Both the position numbers and the translations under genes were made by a program. A stretch of 64,000 nucleotides of DNA from Verrucomicrobiota bacterium (GTDB lineage Bacteria; Verrucomicrobiota; Verrucomicrobiia; Opitutales; Opitutaceae). Below the pieces are notes generated by a model. That model searched no databases, had not been told where the DNA came from, and saw only the letters and a program-made list of their open reading frames with translations. The stretch lies in contig JAQGOP010000018.1 in assembly GCA_028293545.1 (NCBI GenBank), forward strand, positions 1 to 64,000, given 5' to 3'. Of the stretch, positions 37,593 to 46,439 are shown piece by piece (the first letter of the stretch is position 1; each line of letters starts with the position of its first letter).

Positions 37593-38624
37593 ATGATCCT
37601 CCCGAAATCGAATCGCCTCACGCCTGAGCAACTCACCGAGATCACCGCCATCGTCGGCGAGTTCGGCTGCAAGATCCAGCCGATCGTCGGCGCCGTGCGC
37701 ACCATCTACGCCATCGTCGGCGACGAGCGCGACGAGCTCATGATCAACCGGCTTGAGGGCCTGCCGTACGTCGACCGCATCGATCGGATCCAGTCGCCGT
37801 TCAAGCTCATGGACAAACGCTCCGATCTCGCGAGCCATCGCATCAAGTGCGGCGGCGTCACCCTCGGCGAGGAGCTCTTCGTCATAGCGGGCGCCTGCAC
37901 GATCGATCCCAAGAATCCGAATTACTTCTACGAAACCGCGGCCGCGGTGAAAGAAGCCGGCGCCCATGTCTTGCGCGGCGGCGTGTGGAAGCCCCGGACC
38001 AATCCTTACTCGTTCCAAGGCGACGTTAAATCCCTCGATGTCCTGATGGAGGCATCGCGACGCACCGGCCTGCCCGTCGACACCGAGGTCATGGAGGAGG
38101 CGCATATCAAACTCGCCCTCGATGCCGGCGTGCACTCGCTCCAGATCGGCGCCCGCAACGCGCTCAACTATTCGCTGCTCCGCTCCGTCGGACGCGCCAT
38201 CGCCGAGCGCGACACCGTCGTCCTCCTCAAGCGCAGCATCAACATGGGCCCGTTGAGCGAATTCATTACCGCCGCGGAATACATCGCCGCGTTCGGCAAT
38301 CCCAATGTCATCCTGTGCCCGCGCGGCACGACTCCGACCCTCGACGGCTACCGCAATCATCCCGACGAGAGCATCACGCCGCTGCTGAAGGAAAAAACGT
38401 GGGCCCCCGTCGTCGTCGATCCCTCGCACTCGGTCGGCAAGGCGATTTACGTCCCCGCCTGCGCCCTCGCTGCCGTAGCTTACGGAGCCGACGGCCTGTG
38501 CATCGAATCGCACGTGAGTCCCAGCCACGGCATCGGCGACGATCCCAAGCAGGCCGTCACGCCGGATGTCCTCGCAACCACCATCAAGCAGGCAAAACAA
38601 CTCTGGGCCATCCGTCGCGGATAA
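37593..38624 (+). CDS. aroF: 3-deoxy-7-phosphoheptulonate (DAHP) synthase, type I-beta
   Basis: 343 aa. First enzyme of the shikimate pathway. The N-terminal ferredoxin-like regulatory domain (about 1-75, VGEFGCKIQPIVGAVRTIYAIVGDE) is the type seen in Thermotoga/Bacillus-like enzymes. The catalytic TIM barrel has VIAGACTIDPKNPNYFYETAAAVKEAGAHVLRGGVWKPRTNPYSFQG, VDTEVMEEAH, LQIGARNALNY, LLKRSINMGPLSEFITAAEYI, LCPRGT and VVDPSHSVGK. Start ATG 37593 lies 23 nt after the attenuator; the track start at 37464 would read through it. Confidence 0.96.
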   Translation: MILPKSNRLTPEQLTEITAIVGEFGCKIQPIVGAVRTIYAIVGDERDELMINRLEGLPYVDRIDRIQSPFKLMDKRSDLASHRIKCGGVTLGEELFVIAGACTIDPKNPNYFYETAAAVKEAGAHVLRGGVWKPRTNPYSFQGDVKSLDVLMEASRRTGLPVDTEVMEEAHIKLALDAGVHSLQIGARNALNYSLLRSVGRAIAERDTVVLLKRSINMGPLSEFITAAEYIAAFGNPNVILCPRGTTPTLDGYRNHPDESITPLLKEKTWAPVVVDPSHSVGKAIYVPACALAAVAYGADGLCIESHVSPSHGIGDDPKQAVTPDVLATTIKQAKQLWAIRRG

Positions 38625-38644
38625 CCCCGAGCAGGATTGGCCTT

Positions 38645-38704
38645 AGGGCGCGGTCTTCGACCCGCCTCGGGAAAACGTAGCGCCACGTCTTCGACTGGCT
38701 CGTT
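38645..38704 (+). repeat. Two adjacent REP-like palindromes, B-variant and family B
   Basis: AGGGCGCGGTCTTCGACCCGCC (38645-38670), then GTAGCGCCACGTCTTCGACTGGCTCGTT (38677-38704). They fill much of the 200-bp gap between aroF and the antitoxin gene. Confidence 0.65.
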
Positions 38705-38824
38705 CGGATCCAACCACAAACCTGCGACGTCGTGATTGCGCGTTGGGTTTGAAGGATCGGTGTTTCGCGGCCCTAAACTTGGAAAATACTTGAGAAATAG
38801 CTTTGTGCAGCTACTTGTGGCCTC

Positions 38825-39148
38825 ATGAAGCGCAAGATCCCGGAATCAGATATCCCCAAGGGACTTAAACCTTGGATGGTGCAGGAAGCCGCACAAGCCG
38901 CTTATGGAGTCCAAGCGACCGTGAACGTGCGCACCGCGAAGGACCAACTGTCGTCACTGCTCGAACGGGCATCGATGGGCGAAGAGATCGTTATCACCAG
39001 CGATGGAAAACCCAAGGCGATGATCGTCAGGTACCGGCCAGTGATCACCGGCGCACCCGCCCGATCGATGGCAGCGGTGCGGAGCAAGATGGCGATGACG
39101 CCGGATTCGACGTCGACGCTGCGTGCAATGCGGGACAGCGGTTTCTGA
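38825..39148 (+). CDS. Phd/YefM-like antitoxin
   Basis: 107 aa. VNVRTAKDQLSSLLERASMGEEIVITSDGKPKAMIVRYRPV is the Phd/YefM fold signature (strand, helix, then EEIVIT-GKP-A-I). An N-terminal extension (MKRKIPESDIPKGLKPWMVQEAAQAAYGVQ) is unusual and may add an interaction surface. Paired with a PIN-domain gene 9 nt downstream. Confidence 0.85.
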   Translation: MKRKIPESDIPKGLKPWMVQEAAQAAYGVQATVNVRTAKDQLSSLLERASMGEEIVITSDGKPKAMIVRYRPVITGAPARSMAAVRSKMAMTPDSTSTLRAMRDSGF

Positions 39149-39157
39149 GGTCACACG

Positions 39158-39577
39158 ATGTACCTTGATACATCCACGCTGGTGAAGCGCTACGTCGCCG
39201 AGCCGGATTCGGAGCAGGTCGATGACGTGATCGTCGGCTACACGCTCGTGAGTTCGGAACTGGCCTTGGGTGAACTCTGGTCGGCGCTGCTGGCGAAGGA
39301 GCGCGGGAAATTTATTTCGGCGGACGATCGGACGAATGCGTGGAAAGCATTTCTCGGCGACATCGACGAAGGCGTGCTCCGCTTGATCCCGCTCGATGGC
39401 GTGATGATCCGCGAGGCGACTGAAATGATGTCGCGCGTCCACCCGGAAGTCCCGCTCCGCACCCTCGACGCCATCCACCTGGCGACCTTCGACTCAGTGA
39501 CGACCGGCCCGCTTTTCACCAAGGACAAGCGCATGATCGACGCGGCAAAGCTGCAGGGGTTCGCCACGGTGGAGTAG
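39158..39577 (+). CDS. vapC: VapC-like PIN-domain ribonuclease toxin
   Basis: 139 aa. YLDTSTLVKRYVAEPDSEQV (first acidic residue), SSELALGELWSALL (Glu), LRTLDAIHLATF (Asp in TLDAIHL) and FTKDKRMIDAAKLQG (Asp in KD-RM): all four PIN acidic positions are present, so it is predicted active. A GAGG Shine-Dalgarno precedes the ATG by about 8 nt. Forms a toxin-antitoxin module with the Phd-like gene. Confidence 0.88.
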   Translation: MYLDTSTLVKRYVAEPDSEQVDDVIVGYTLVSSELALGELWSALLAKERGKFISADDRTNAWKAFLGDIDEGVLRLIPLDGVMIREATEMMSRVHPEVPLRTLDAIHLATFDSVTTGPLFTKDKRMIDAAKLQGFATVE

Positions 39578-39603
39578 CTCCGGTTTCGAACAGTATTCGG
39601 CAT

Positions 39604-39625
39604 GTAGCGCAGGCATCCTGCCTGC
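39604..39625 (+). repeat. REP-like palindrome, family A variant
   Basis: GTAGCGCAGGCATCCTGCCTGC. Inverted partner at 39728-39749 carries the matching ATGCC change (GCAGGCAGGATGCCTGCGCTAC), so the pair was copied together or co-evolved. Confidence 0.75.
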
Positions 39626-39727
39626 TGACGCCGCGCCCGCGTGCTCGTTCCGCCGCAAACGGAAACTTCATCCCACCTGCTCCGAGGCGCGGGTTTCGTG
39701 GACGACGGTTAAGGCGGGCTGAGCGAA

Positions 39728-39749
39728 GCAGGCAGGATGCCTGCGCTAC
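39728..39749 (-). repeat. REP-like palindrome, family A variant, inverted partner
   Basis: Minus strand reads GTAGCGCAGGCATCCTGCCTGC, identical to the copy at 39604. The pair encloses 102 bp of unrelated sequence, a REPIN-like arrangement. Confidence 0.75.
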
Positions 39750-39809
39750 TTCAGCCTTCGGGTTTCGCGCCCTTTCAACTTTCAACTGCTCACTTTCAAC
39801 TCCTCCCGA

Positions 39810-39831
39810 GCAGGCGGGCCGCCTGCGCTAC
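39810..39831 (-). repeat. REP-like palindrome, family A, abutting mutS
   Basis: Minus strand reads GTAGCGCAGGCGGCCCGCCTGC; ends one base before the mutS stop codon. Confidence 0.8.
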
Positions 39832-39832
39832 G

Positions 39833-42373
39833 TCAGAGCAAACTCAGCTGCGAGTCGTCCACCGGTGTCACGGTGATCTTTTTCTTCGGACGCGCCTGGG
39901 GCGCAGAAACCGTCACGCTGGTGTCGTCGCTCTCGAGTTTGCTGAGGATCGTCTTGGCGCGGTCGATCACGCTCAACGGCAGCCCCGCAAGGCGCGCGAC
40001 CTGGATTCCGTAGCTGCGGTCGGCGGCCCCGGGAATCACGCGGCGCACAAAAACGATTTCATCCTGCCACTCCTTCACCGCCACCGAGAAATTCCGCAGG
40101 CGCGGCAGGTGTTTATCGAGCTGCGTCAGCTCCTGGTAATGCGTCGCGAACAAAGTCCGGGGTCCCGACTCCGGCTCGCGATGCAGGTGCTCGACGACGG
40201 CCCACGCGATCGAAAGTCCATCGTAGGTCGAAGTGCCGCGACCGATCTCGTCGAGGATGATGAGGGAGCGGGAAGTCGCGTTGTTCAGGATGTTGGCGGT
40301 CTCGTTCATCTCGACCATGAAAGTCGAGTTGCCGCGCGCCAGGTCGTCGCTGGCGCCCACGCGTGAAAAAATCCGATCGACCAGTCCCACCCGGCAGGCC
40401 TTCGCCGGCACCCAGCAGCCGACCTGTGCGAGCAAAGTGATCAAAGCGACCTGGCGAATGTAGGTGGATTTGCCCGCCATGTTCGGGCCGGTGATCAGCG
40501 CGATCTGCGCGTCGTCGCACGCGAGGAGCGTGTCGTTCGGCACGAAGGACTGGCTCGTGCCGCGGGCGAGCGCGGCGTCGGGGGCCTTGAGCATCTGCTC
40601 GACCACCGGATGGCGACCGTCGGAAATTTCGAGGACGTTGCCCTCGTCGAGCGCGGGCTTGGTGTAGTTCCATTCGCGCGCGAGCACGGCCCAACCGGCG
40701 AGGACGTCGAGCTCGGCCAGGGCATCGGCGGCTTGGGACAGGGCGAGCGATTCGTCGAGCACCGCGGCGACGAGCTGGTTGAAAATTTCCAGTTCGCGGG
40801 CGAGTGCTTTTTCCTCGGCGTGAAAGATTTCCTTCTCCTTCAATCGCAGGCCCTCGGTCACGTAGCGTTCGCCGCCGACCGTGGTTTGGCGCCGAATGTA
40901 GTCGACGGGAACGAGGTGCAGGTTGGCCTTGGTAACCTCGATGTAATATCCGAAATTATTCGTGAACCTGACTTTCAGGCTGCGAATCGTGGTTCGCGCC
41001 TGCTCGGTGCGTTCGAGTTCGGAGAGCCAGGTTTTGTTGTCAGAGGTAAGCGAACGCAGCCGATCAAGTTCGGCATCGTAACCGGCGCGGATGTAATTCC
41101 CATCCGCCAAATCGTTCGGCAGTTCGTCCGCAAGTGAACTCGATAGCAGGTCGCGCAGGCTGGGCAATTCGGCGAGGCGGGGCACATAGTCCGCCGCCAG
41201 GCGTCCACCGTAGGCGGCCAGTTCGGCCCGGCTCGCGGGCAACTGGAGCAGGGTGTCTTTCACGCCGCCCAACTCGCGCGGGTTGCGCAGGCGATTCTGC
41301 AGGCGTCCAAGGATGCGCGGGATGTCGCGCACGCTCGCGAATTGCTCGCGCAGGGTCGCCAGTCGCGTGGGTTGGGCAAGCAATTCCCCGACAAGGTCCT
41401 GGCGGCGGGTGATCTCGAAAAGATCGAGCGTGGGTGATGCCAGCCAGCGCTCGAGTAGGCGCGTCCCGGTCGAAGTCGTCGTGCGATTGATCGCGCTGAG
41501 GAGGGATCCTTCCCGCGCACCGTGGCTCGAGGAAAAAATCTCCAGGTTCCGCAAGGTCGCGGGATCGAGGAGCAGCGTGCGGGCGCTGCGGTATTCCTGG
41601 AGGCCGCGGAGATTTTCAGGTTTGGCGCACAGGTTTTCGGTCGCATAAAAAACCAACGCCCCGGCGGGCCCGAGGGCGGGGTGCGAGTGCACCAGGCCGA
41701 AGCCCTGGAGATTCAGCACGCCGAGCGTGTCCATCACGGTTTTTGCGCCGGTGGCGGATTCGAAATGATAACCGGAAAGCTCCGTGCACAGCCGCGATGA
41801 CCCGAAGGCGTGCAGCGCATGCACGGCGGCCTGGTCGTGGGGCGCGCCCGCCCAGCGCCCGAGTTCACCTTCGATCACGAGCAATTCCGCCGGGTCCAAG
41901 GCGGTGAGGACCGGGAGCAGGTTCGCGATGTGGGCATCGGTCGCGATCTTGAATTCACCGGTGGACAAATCCAGCCACGAGGCGTGGAGGCCATGTTTGT
42001 CGAGGACCAGTGCGCAGAGGTAATGATTGCGCGCGGCGTCGAGCTGGTTGGCGGAGAGCGTGGTGCCGGGGGAGAGGATGCGGGTCAGCTGGCGCCGGAC
42101 GAGTCGACCGGGTTGGGCCGTTTCGGCCTGGTCACAGATCGCGACTTTTTTCCCGGCGGCGAGCAGCTTGGTGACATAATTGTCCGCGGAGTGGGCGGGA
42201 ATGCCCGCCATCGGTGTCTCCTGGCGCTTGGTGAGCGTGAGGCCGAGGAGTTTCGACGCGACGACGGCGTCGTCGAAAAACATCTCGAAGAAATCCCCGA
42301 GACGGAAGAGGAGCAGGGTGTCGCGCGGCAGGCCACGTCTCACCTCGAAGTATTGGGCCATCATCGGAGTCAT
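39833..42373 (-). CDS. mutS: DNA mismatch repair protein MutS, with remodelled N-terminus
   Basis: 846 aa from ATG 42373. The mismatch-binding region carries the TPMMAQYFEVRRGLPRDTLLLFRLGDFFEMFFDDA start (Phe-x-Glu: GDFFEMF). The ATPase has LITGPNMAGKSTYIRQVALI, a DEIGRGTSTYDGLSIAWAV Walker B region and the ATHYQEL motif. The C-terminus is intact and the gene is predicted functional. Codons upstream of TPMM belong to the inserted island, which replaces the original start (see ghost at 50130). Alternative start ATG 42394 adds MTGYKRV. Confidence 0.96.
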   Translation of the reverse strand: MTPMMAQYFEVRRGLPRDTLLLFRLGDFFEMFFDDAVVASKLLGLTLTKRQETPMAGIPAHSADNYVTKLLAAGKKVAICDQAETAQPGRLVRRQLTRILSPGTTLSANQLDAARNHYLCALVLDKHGLHASWLDLSTGEFKIATDAHIANLLPVLTALDPAELLVIEGELGRWAGAPHDQAAVHALHAFGSSRLCTELSGYHFESATGAKTVMDTLGVLNLQGFGLVHSHPALGPAGALVFYATENLCAKPENLRGLQEYRSARTLLLDPATLRNLEIFSSSHGAREGSLLSAINRTTTSTGTRLLERWLASPTLDLFEITRRQDLVGELLAQPTRLATLREQFASVRDIPRILGRLQNRLRNPRELGGVKDTLLQLPASRAELAAYGGRLAADYVPRLAELPSLRDLLSSSLADELPNDLADGNYIRAGYDAELDRLRSLTSDNKTWLSELERTEQARTTIRSLKVRFTNNFGYYIEVTKANLHLVPVDYIRRQTTVGGERYVTEGLRLKEKEIFHAEEKALARELEIFNQLVAAVLDESLALSQAADALAELDVLAGWAVLAREWNYTKPALDEGNVLEISDGRHPVVEQMLKAPDAALARGTSQSFVPNDTLLACDDAQIALITGPNMAGKSTYIRQVALITLLAQVGCWVPAKACRVGLVDRIFSRVGASDDLARGNSTFMVEMNETANILNNATSRSLIILDEIGRGTSTYDGLSIAWAVVEHLHREPESGPRTLFATHYQELTQLDKHLPRLRNFSVAVKEWQDEIVFVRRVIPGAADRSYGIQVARLAGLPLSVIDRAKTILSKLESDDTSVTVSAPQARPKKKITVTPVDDSQLSLL
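42340..42352. repeat. Left 13-bp direct repeat bounding the island (mutS codons)
   Basis: TCACCTCGAAGTA, within mutS codons for QYFEVR. The identical word occurs at 50130-50142 in the remnant of the original mutS start. Confidence 0.75.
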
Positions 42374-42753
42374 AACTCGTTTATACCCGGTCATTATACC
42401 CGCCCAAAACAGTCTTCAATTGTTCGCCGATGTCTGGATGAAATTCGGACATTCCGACGATCTGAGACTAAAATCATCACCATCGCAAAACCCAAAACGG
42501 TGTGCAGAGTGAAGTGCTGGCGGAGAATTTTGGAATTAGCGGCGATGGCGGGTGCGGCGGTGGAATGCGGGACCGGCGAACCATACTTTGAAGACGGAGA
42601 ACAAAATTGAGGCGTAGACAGAATTTTTCCTGTCGATTCTCTCTCCAAGTCATAAACCCGTCGCAAGACCTCTCTGCCGCCCTTGCTATCCAGATCCGAT
42701 TTGCTGAAATCCAAGGCTAAAAACCACCTCAACTCTCGCCATCCTGCAGACTT
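42374..42753. other. Island left end: recombination-like repeats and operon promoter region
   Basis: Contains TTTATACCCGGTCATTATAC (42380-42399) and ATTGTTCGCCGATGT (42419-42433). It also contains the promoter zone for two divergent transcripts, mutS leftward and the methylase operon rightward. The antisense ORF 42394-42825 overlaps the methylase start and shows no family features; I see no credible gene. Confidence 0.6.
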
Positions 42754-44088
42754 ATGCCCGCTAGTGGAATCAAGCCCCGTCGACCGCCGTTCAAGGCGTA
42801 TGCGCCCTATGTCGCGCGCATTCAAGATTTGATGGCCGCGCCAGGCACAACACCACAGTGGGATGCGGCGGCCGATGCCGCTTTGGACGGCCAGGCAGGG
42901 GCTGAGCTTAGGCAGCTCGTGGGGCTTGCGACTCGCCGCCGGTTTGGCGCGTTCTTTACCGGGACATCGTTGAGCGCCCGCTTGCTCAAGAACTCACAGT
43001 CGTCAGGCATCGCCTATGACCCGACCTGCGGGATGGGTGATCTCCTGGTCGCCGCAGCGCGCAAATTACCGCTCGGCTGCAACCTCACGCAAACCCTCGC
43101 TCTGTGGGGGAAGAATCTGGCCGGCACGGACCTCCATCGCGAATTCATCGCCGGAACCAAAACCCGGCTCGTGCTCCTTGCGCGGCAGCGCCACGGATTG
43201 GCCAGCGGCTACCCGGTTAACACCGTGGAGAATCTATTCCCCCTGATCCGCGTGGGGAATGGGCTGCGGGCCCAAGAACAGTTCCGGAGAGCGGACCGGC
43301 TCCTCATGAACCCGCCCTTCGGCCAAAAAAGAGCCGCGAAAGGCTGTACGTGGGCCAGTGGAACGGTGTCCCGCGCGGCAGAATTCATCGTCAACGCCCT
43401 GGAGAAGGTGCGACCCGGTGCTGAGCTGCTCGCCATTCTCCCCGATGTGCTGCGGTCGGGCAGTTTTTCCGCAAGGTGGCGCGAGAAGATCAGCGATCTC
43501 GCAGAGGTGCATATCGTTCGTGCCTGCGGCCTGTTCGACGAGAGTGCCGATGTAGATGTTTTCCTGTTGCGGCTCGTGCGCCGGGCCAAGGGGGTATCGG
43601 TTCAGCGGAAGCGCTGGCCGTACACGCGCCACGCAGGGGCCTCGCGGCTCAGCGACCATTTCACCGTCAGCGTCGGGCGTGTGGTGCCGCACCGTGATCC
43701 GGAGACGGGCGCGTCCTACGCCTATATTCATCCCCGCGGCGTCCCGGCTTGGAAAACCATGCGCCAGTTTGCGGAGAGCCGCCGGCACGAGGGCGAGGCG
43801 TTCCAAGCCCCGTTTGTCGTGATCCGCCGCACCTCGCGGCCCGAGCATCCCCATCGAGCCACGGGCAGCGTGATCGGCGGGCGGCAGAAAATCCTCGTCG
43901 AAAATCACCTGCTGGTCTGCGCGCCCAATGATGGCACGGTGCGGACATGTCGCAAACTGCTGCGGCAACTCAAGACCGTGAAAGTGAACCAAGTTCTGAA
44001 CCGGCGTATCCGCTGCCGCCATCTTACAGTGACAGCGGTGAAAGGGATTCCTTTTTCAGCCGGCGGCCGGCGGAGGAAAAAGAAATGA
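42754..44088 (+). CDS. N6-adenine DNA methyltransferase (type I/IIG-like)
   Basis: 444 aa. SAM motif I is AYDPTCGMGDLLVAAARKL, preceded by the GAFFTGTSLSARLL motif common to N6-Mtases. The catalytic motif IV is LLMNPPFGQKRA (Asn186). HIVRACGLFDESADVDVFLL follows. The C-terminus ends in a basic tail (GGRRRKKK). No separate specificity subunit or restriction helicase accompanies it; the region after motif IV may act as target-recognition domain. First gene of a four-gene operon; its stop overlaps the next ATG by 4 nt. Confidence 0.85.
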   Translation: MPASGIKPRRPPFKAYAPYVARIQDLMAAPGTTPQWDAAADAALDGQAGAELRQLVGLATRRRFGAFFTGTSLSARLLKNSQSSGIAYDPTCGMGDLLVAAARKLPLGCNLTQTLALWGKNLAGTDLHREFIAGTKTRLVLLARQRHGLASGYPVNTVENLFPLIRVGNGLRAQEQFRRADRLLMNPPFGQKRAAKGCTWASGTVSRAAEFIVNALEKVRPGAELLAILPDVLRSGSFSARWREKISDLAEVHIVRACGLFDESADVDVFLLRLVRRAKGVSVQRKRWPYTRHAGASRLSDHFTVSVGRVVPHRDPETGASYAYIHPRGVPAWKTMRQFAESRRHEGEAFQAPFVVIRRTSRPEHPHRATGSVIGGRQKILVENHLLVCAPNDGTVRTCRKLLRQLKTVKVNQVLNRRIRCRHLTVTAVKGIPFSAGGRRRKKK

Positions 44089-46439
44089 GCGAGGGCGAAA
44101 CCCAGCCGGCTGGAAAGGAAGGCATCAATCCGTCCGGACGCACGCTGCTCGGCAACACGGCGTTCTCCGTGAGCGCGCGGGTCGCCCTCCAACTCGGACG
44201 GGAGAGCATTTCCAGCTCAGTTACCGCGATTTTGGAACTGGTGAAGAACGCCTACGACGCGGATGCCGATGTCGTGCGCATCCGCTTTGGCAATCTCAAG
44301 GTCGGTCCCGCCTCGATGGTGGTGGAGGACGACGGCAAGGGAATGACGGCCGAAGACCTGCAGAAAAACTGGATGGTGATCGGCACCTCTAACAAGCTTG
44401 TCGCCCGACGCTCCGTGGGGCGAAACCGCGTGCTGACTGGCGAGAAAGGCCTGGGCCGACTCGGTCTCGACCGTTTGTGCCGGCGCACGCGGGTGCAAAG
44501 CCTCCAGGAGGGAGGTCCCGGCGTTGAACTAGATGTCGATTGGACGAAATACGAAGTGGCCAAGTCCCGGCTCGAGGAGATCGCGCATCCTTTCTACAAG
44601 ATTGACGGCCTCGGTGCCGACCCGATCACCGGGGAATCGCGCGATTTCCCGCACGGCACGCGGCTGGTCCTGGAGAATCTCACCGATCCGTGGAACGAGG
44701 CGGCCGTGGCCGAGCTGCATGGCGAACTCTCGCTCCTCATCTCGCCGTTCCACGGGAAGAATGACTTCCGCGTGGAGCTGGAGACAGGCGGGGCATATCC
44801 GCAATACGACGGCGTGGTGCAGCCGGATGCCGTCATCCTGCAGAAAGCCTATTGGCGCATCGTGGCGACCATTGATGAACACGGTGTGGTCGACCGCCGC
44901 ATGGATTCGCGGCAGCATGACCGCGTCTTCCATCCTCCGGCGGTGCCATGGGCGGACTTCGCGAAATACGAAGGGGACGAGCCGAAGTGCGGTCCTCTCA
45001 AGTTCGAATTTTTCTTTTTCAATCGCGGTGAATGGGATTCGGAGACGCAGACGATTTCGCTCACCCAGCTCGGCGAGTTCCTCAAGAGCAACCAGGGCGT
45101 GCGAATCTATCGCGATGGTTTTCGCGTCAAGCCCTACGGCGAGCCGTCGGGGGAAGGGGACTGGCTCCGACTCGGCTACCGCCGCACCATCAATCCCGAG
45201 GGTGTCAAACAGGGCACCAACTGGAAGCTGGGCTATAATCAGGTGGTCGGCGCGGTCTTTCTGGAGCGGGAGCGCAACACGGCGCTCATCGACCAGACGA
45301 ACCGCGAGGGACTCGTGGTGGGCGAACCGTTCCGCCATCTCTATATATTCGCCGACAAGATCATCCAGTTTTTCGAGAAGAATCACCAAAAGTTCGAAAA
45401 AGAGCGTGCGGCTATCGAAAAAGCCAAGGCACCGACCGAGGCCGACCAGGATGCGGCCGCCGCCGCGTCGTCGGCCGAGAAGGCCTTACGCGAGCTCACG
45501 GAACTGGCGCAGCGCTTCGAGCAACTTACCACGCCACCGCCGGCAGGAGCCCCGCCGCCGCCGGCGCCTGGCACCATCGGCCGGACTTTGGAGCAGGCCA
45601 ACGCCGCGCTGGGCCAGGCGGTGCGCACACTGGAGCAAAAGGCCCGCACCGAGACGGACCGTCGGGAGCAGGTAGAGCGCGAGAAGAACACCCTTGCGAA
45701 CCTTGCCTCGCTCGGAATTCTTTCCGCGTGTTTCGGCCACGAAACCTCCGGCTGGTCCAACACCGTGCAGGTGCACGCCCTGTGGCTGACTCGAAACCTC
45801 AAGAGCCAGCTCTACATGGTGAATCCGGAGGTGGAGGGGAAAGTTTTGGAAATCCTCGGTCACCTCGGGACGGACGCCCGCAAGCTGAGCACATTTGCCT
45901 CGTTTGCACTCGGCAACGTGCGGCCCGACAAACGCCGCCAGCGGACTTTCTGCGTCAAGACCCTGGCCCTCTCGGTTTTCAAGGCGTTCGAGGATTCCCT
46001 GCAGCACCAGAAGCAGATCACGACCGACCTGACGCAGCTGCCCGCGCACACGTGCATGATCCACGCCTATCGCATCGACTGGGAGAGCATCTTCGCCAAC
46101 CTGATTACGAATTCCATGTGGGCGCTCACGCGGCAGCAGGCGGCCCGGAAGATCGGATTTTCCATCGTGGCTGAACCCGACAAACTCACCCTGACCTTCG
46201 AGGACAGCGGCCCCGGGCTGGAGGCCGGCACCGAGGAGCAGGTGTTTGAGGCCGGCTTTTCGACCAAGCGAAACAACAAGGGCGAGCAGGAAGGCACCGG
46301 CATGGGCCTCTTCATCGTGAAGTCCTTCGTCGTCGATAACAGCGGCGGCACCATCCGCGCCATCGCCAAAGGCGGACTTGGCGGCGCGACATTCATCATC
46401 ACCGTGCCCCGGGCCGAAGAGCCCGCCAATGCCCCATGA
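44085..46439 (+). CDS. Dual-GHKL protein: MORC/Hsp90-like ATPase fused to histidine kinase
   Basis: 784 aa from ATG 44085 (the track start lies inside the methylase). The N-terminal GHKL ATPase (about 30-200) has ILELVKNAYDADADVVRIRF, VEDDGKGMTAEDL and LTGEKGLGRLGLDR, like MORC/Hsp90/MutL. A long linker (about 230-470) leads to a coiled coil. Then comes a DHp-like helix NLASLGILSACFGHETSGW with candidate phospho-His552. The second GHKL domain is of the kinase type: NLITNSMWAL (N box), FEDSGPGLEAG and GEQEGTGMGLFIVKSFV. Cytoplasmic, no TM. Expected to pass phosphate to the adjacent receiver protein. Confidence 0.85.
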   Translation: MSEGETQPAGKEGINPSGRTLLGNTAFSVSARVALQLGRESISSSVTAILELVKNAYDADADVVRIRFGNLKVGPASMVVEDDGKGMTAEDLQKNWMVIGTSNKLVARRSVGRNRVLTGEKGLGRLGLDRLCRRTRVQSLQEGGPGVELDVDWTKYEVAKSRLEEIAHPFYKIDGLGADPITGESRDFPHGTRLVLENLTDPWNEAAVAELHGELSLLISPFHGKNDFRVELETGGAYPQYDGVVQPDAVILQKAYWRIVATIDEHGVVDRRMDSRQHDRVFHPPAVPWADFAKYEGDEPKCGPLKFEFFFFNRGEWDSETQTISLTQLGEFLKSNQGVRIYRDGFRVKPYGEPSGEGDWLRLGYRRTINPEGVKQGTNWKLGYNQVVGAVFLERERNTALIDQTNREGLVVGEPFRHLYIFADKIIQFFEKNHQKFEKERAAIEKAKAPTEADQDAAAAASSAEKALRELTELAQRFEQLTTPPPAGAPPPPAPGTIGRTLEQANAALGQAVRTLEQKARTETDRREQVEREKNTLANLASLGILSACFGHETSGWSNTVQVHALWLTRNLKSQLYMVNPEVEGKVLEILGHLGTDARKLSTFASFALGNVRPDKRRQRTFCVKTLALSVFKAFEDSLQHQKQITTDLTQLPAHTCMIHAYRIDWESIFANLITNSMWALTRQQAARKIGFSIVAEPDKLTLTFEDSGPGLEAGTEEQVFEAGFSTKRNNKGEQEGTGMGLFIVKSFVVDNSGGTIRAIAKGGLGGATFIITVPRAEEPANAP

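Noticed and set aside
42394-42825. 143-aa minus-strand ORF at the island left end
   Set aside because: Overlaps the start of the methylase, shows no recognisable family, and lies across the repeat words of the island end.
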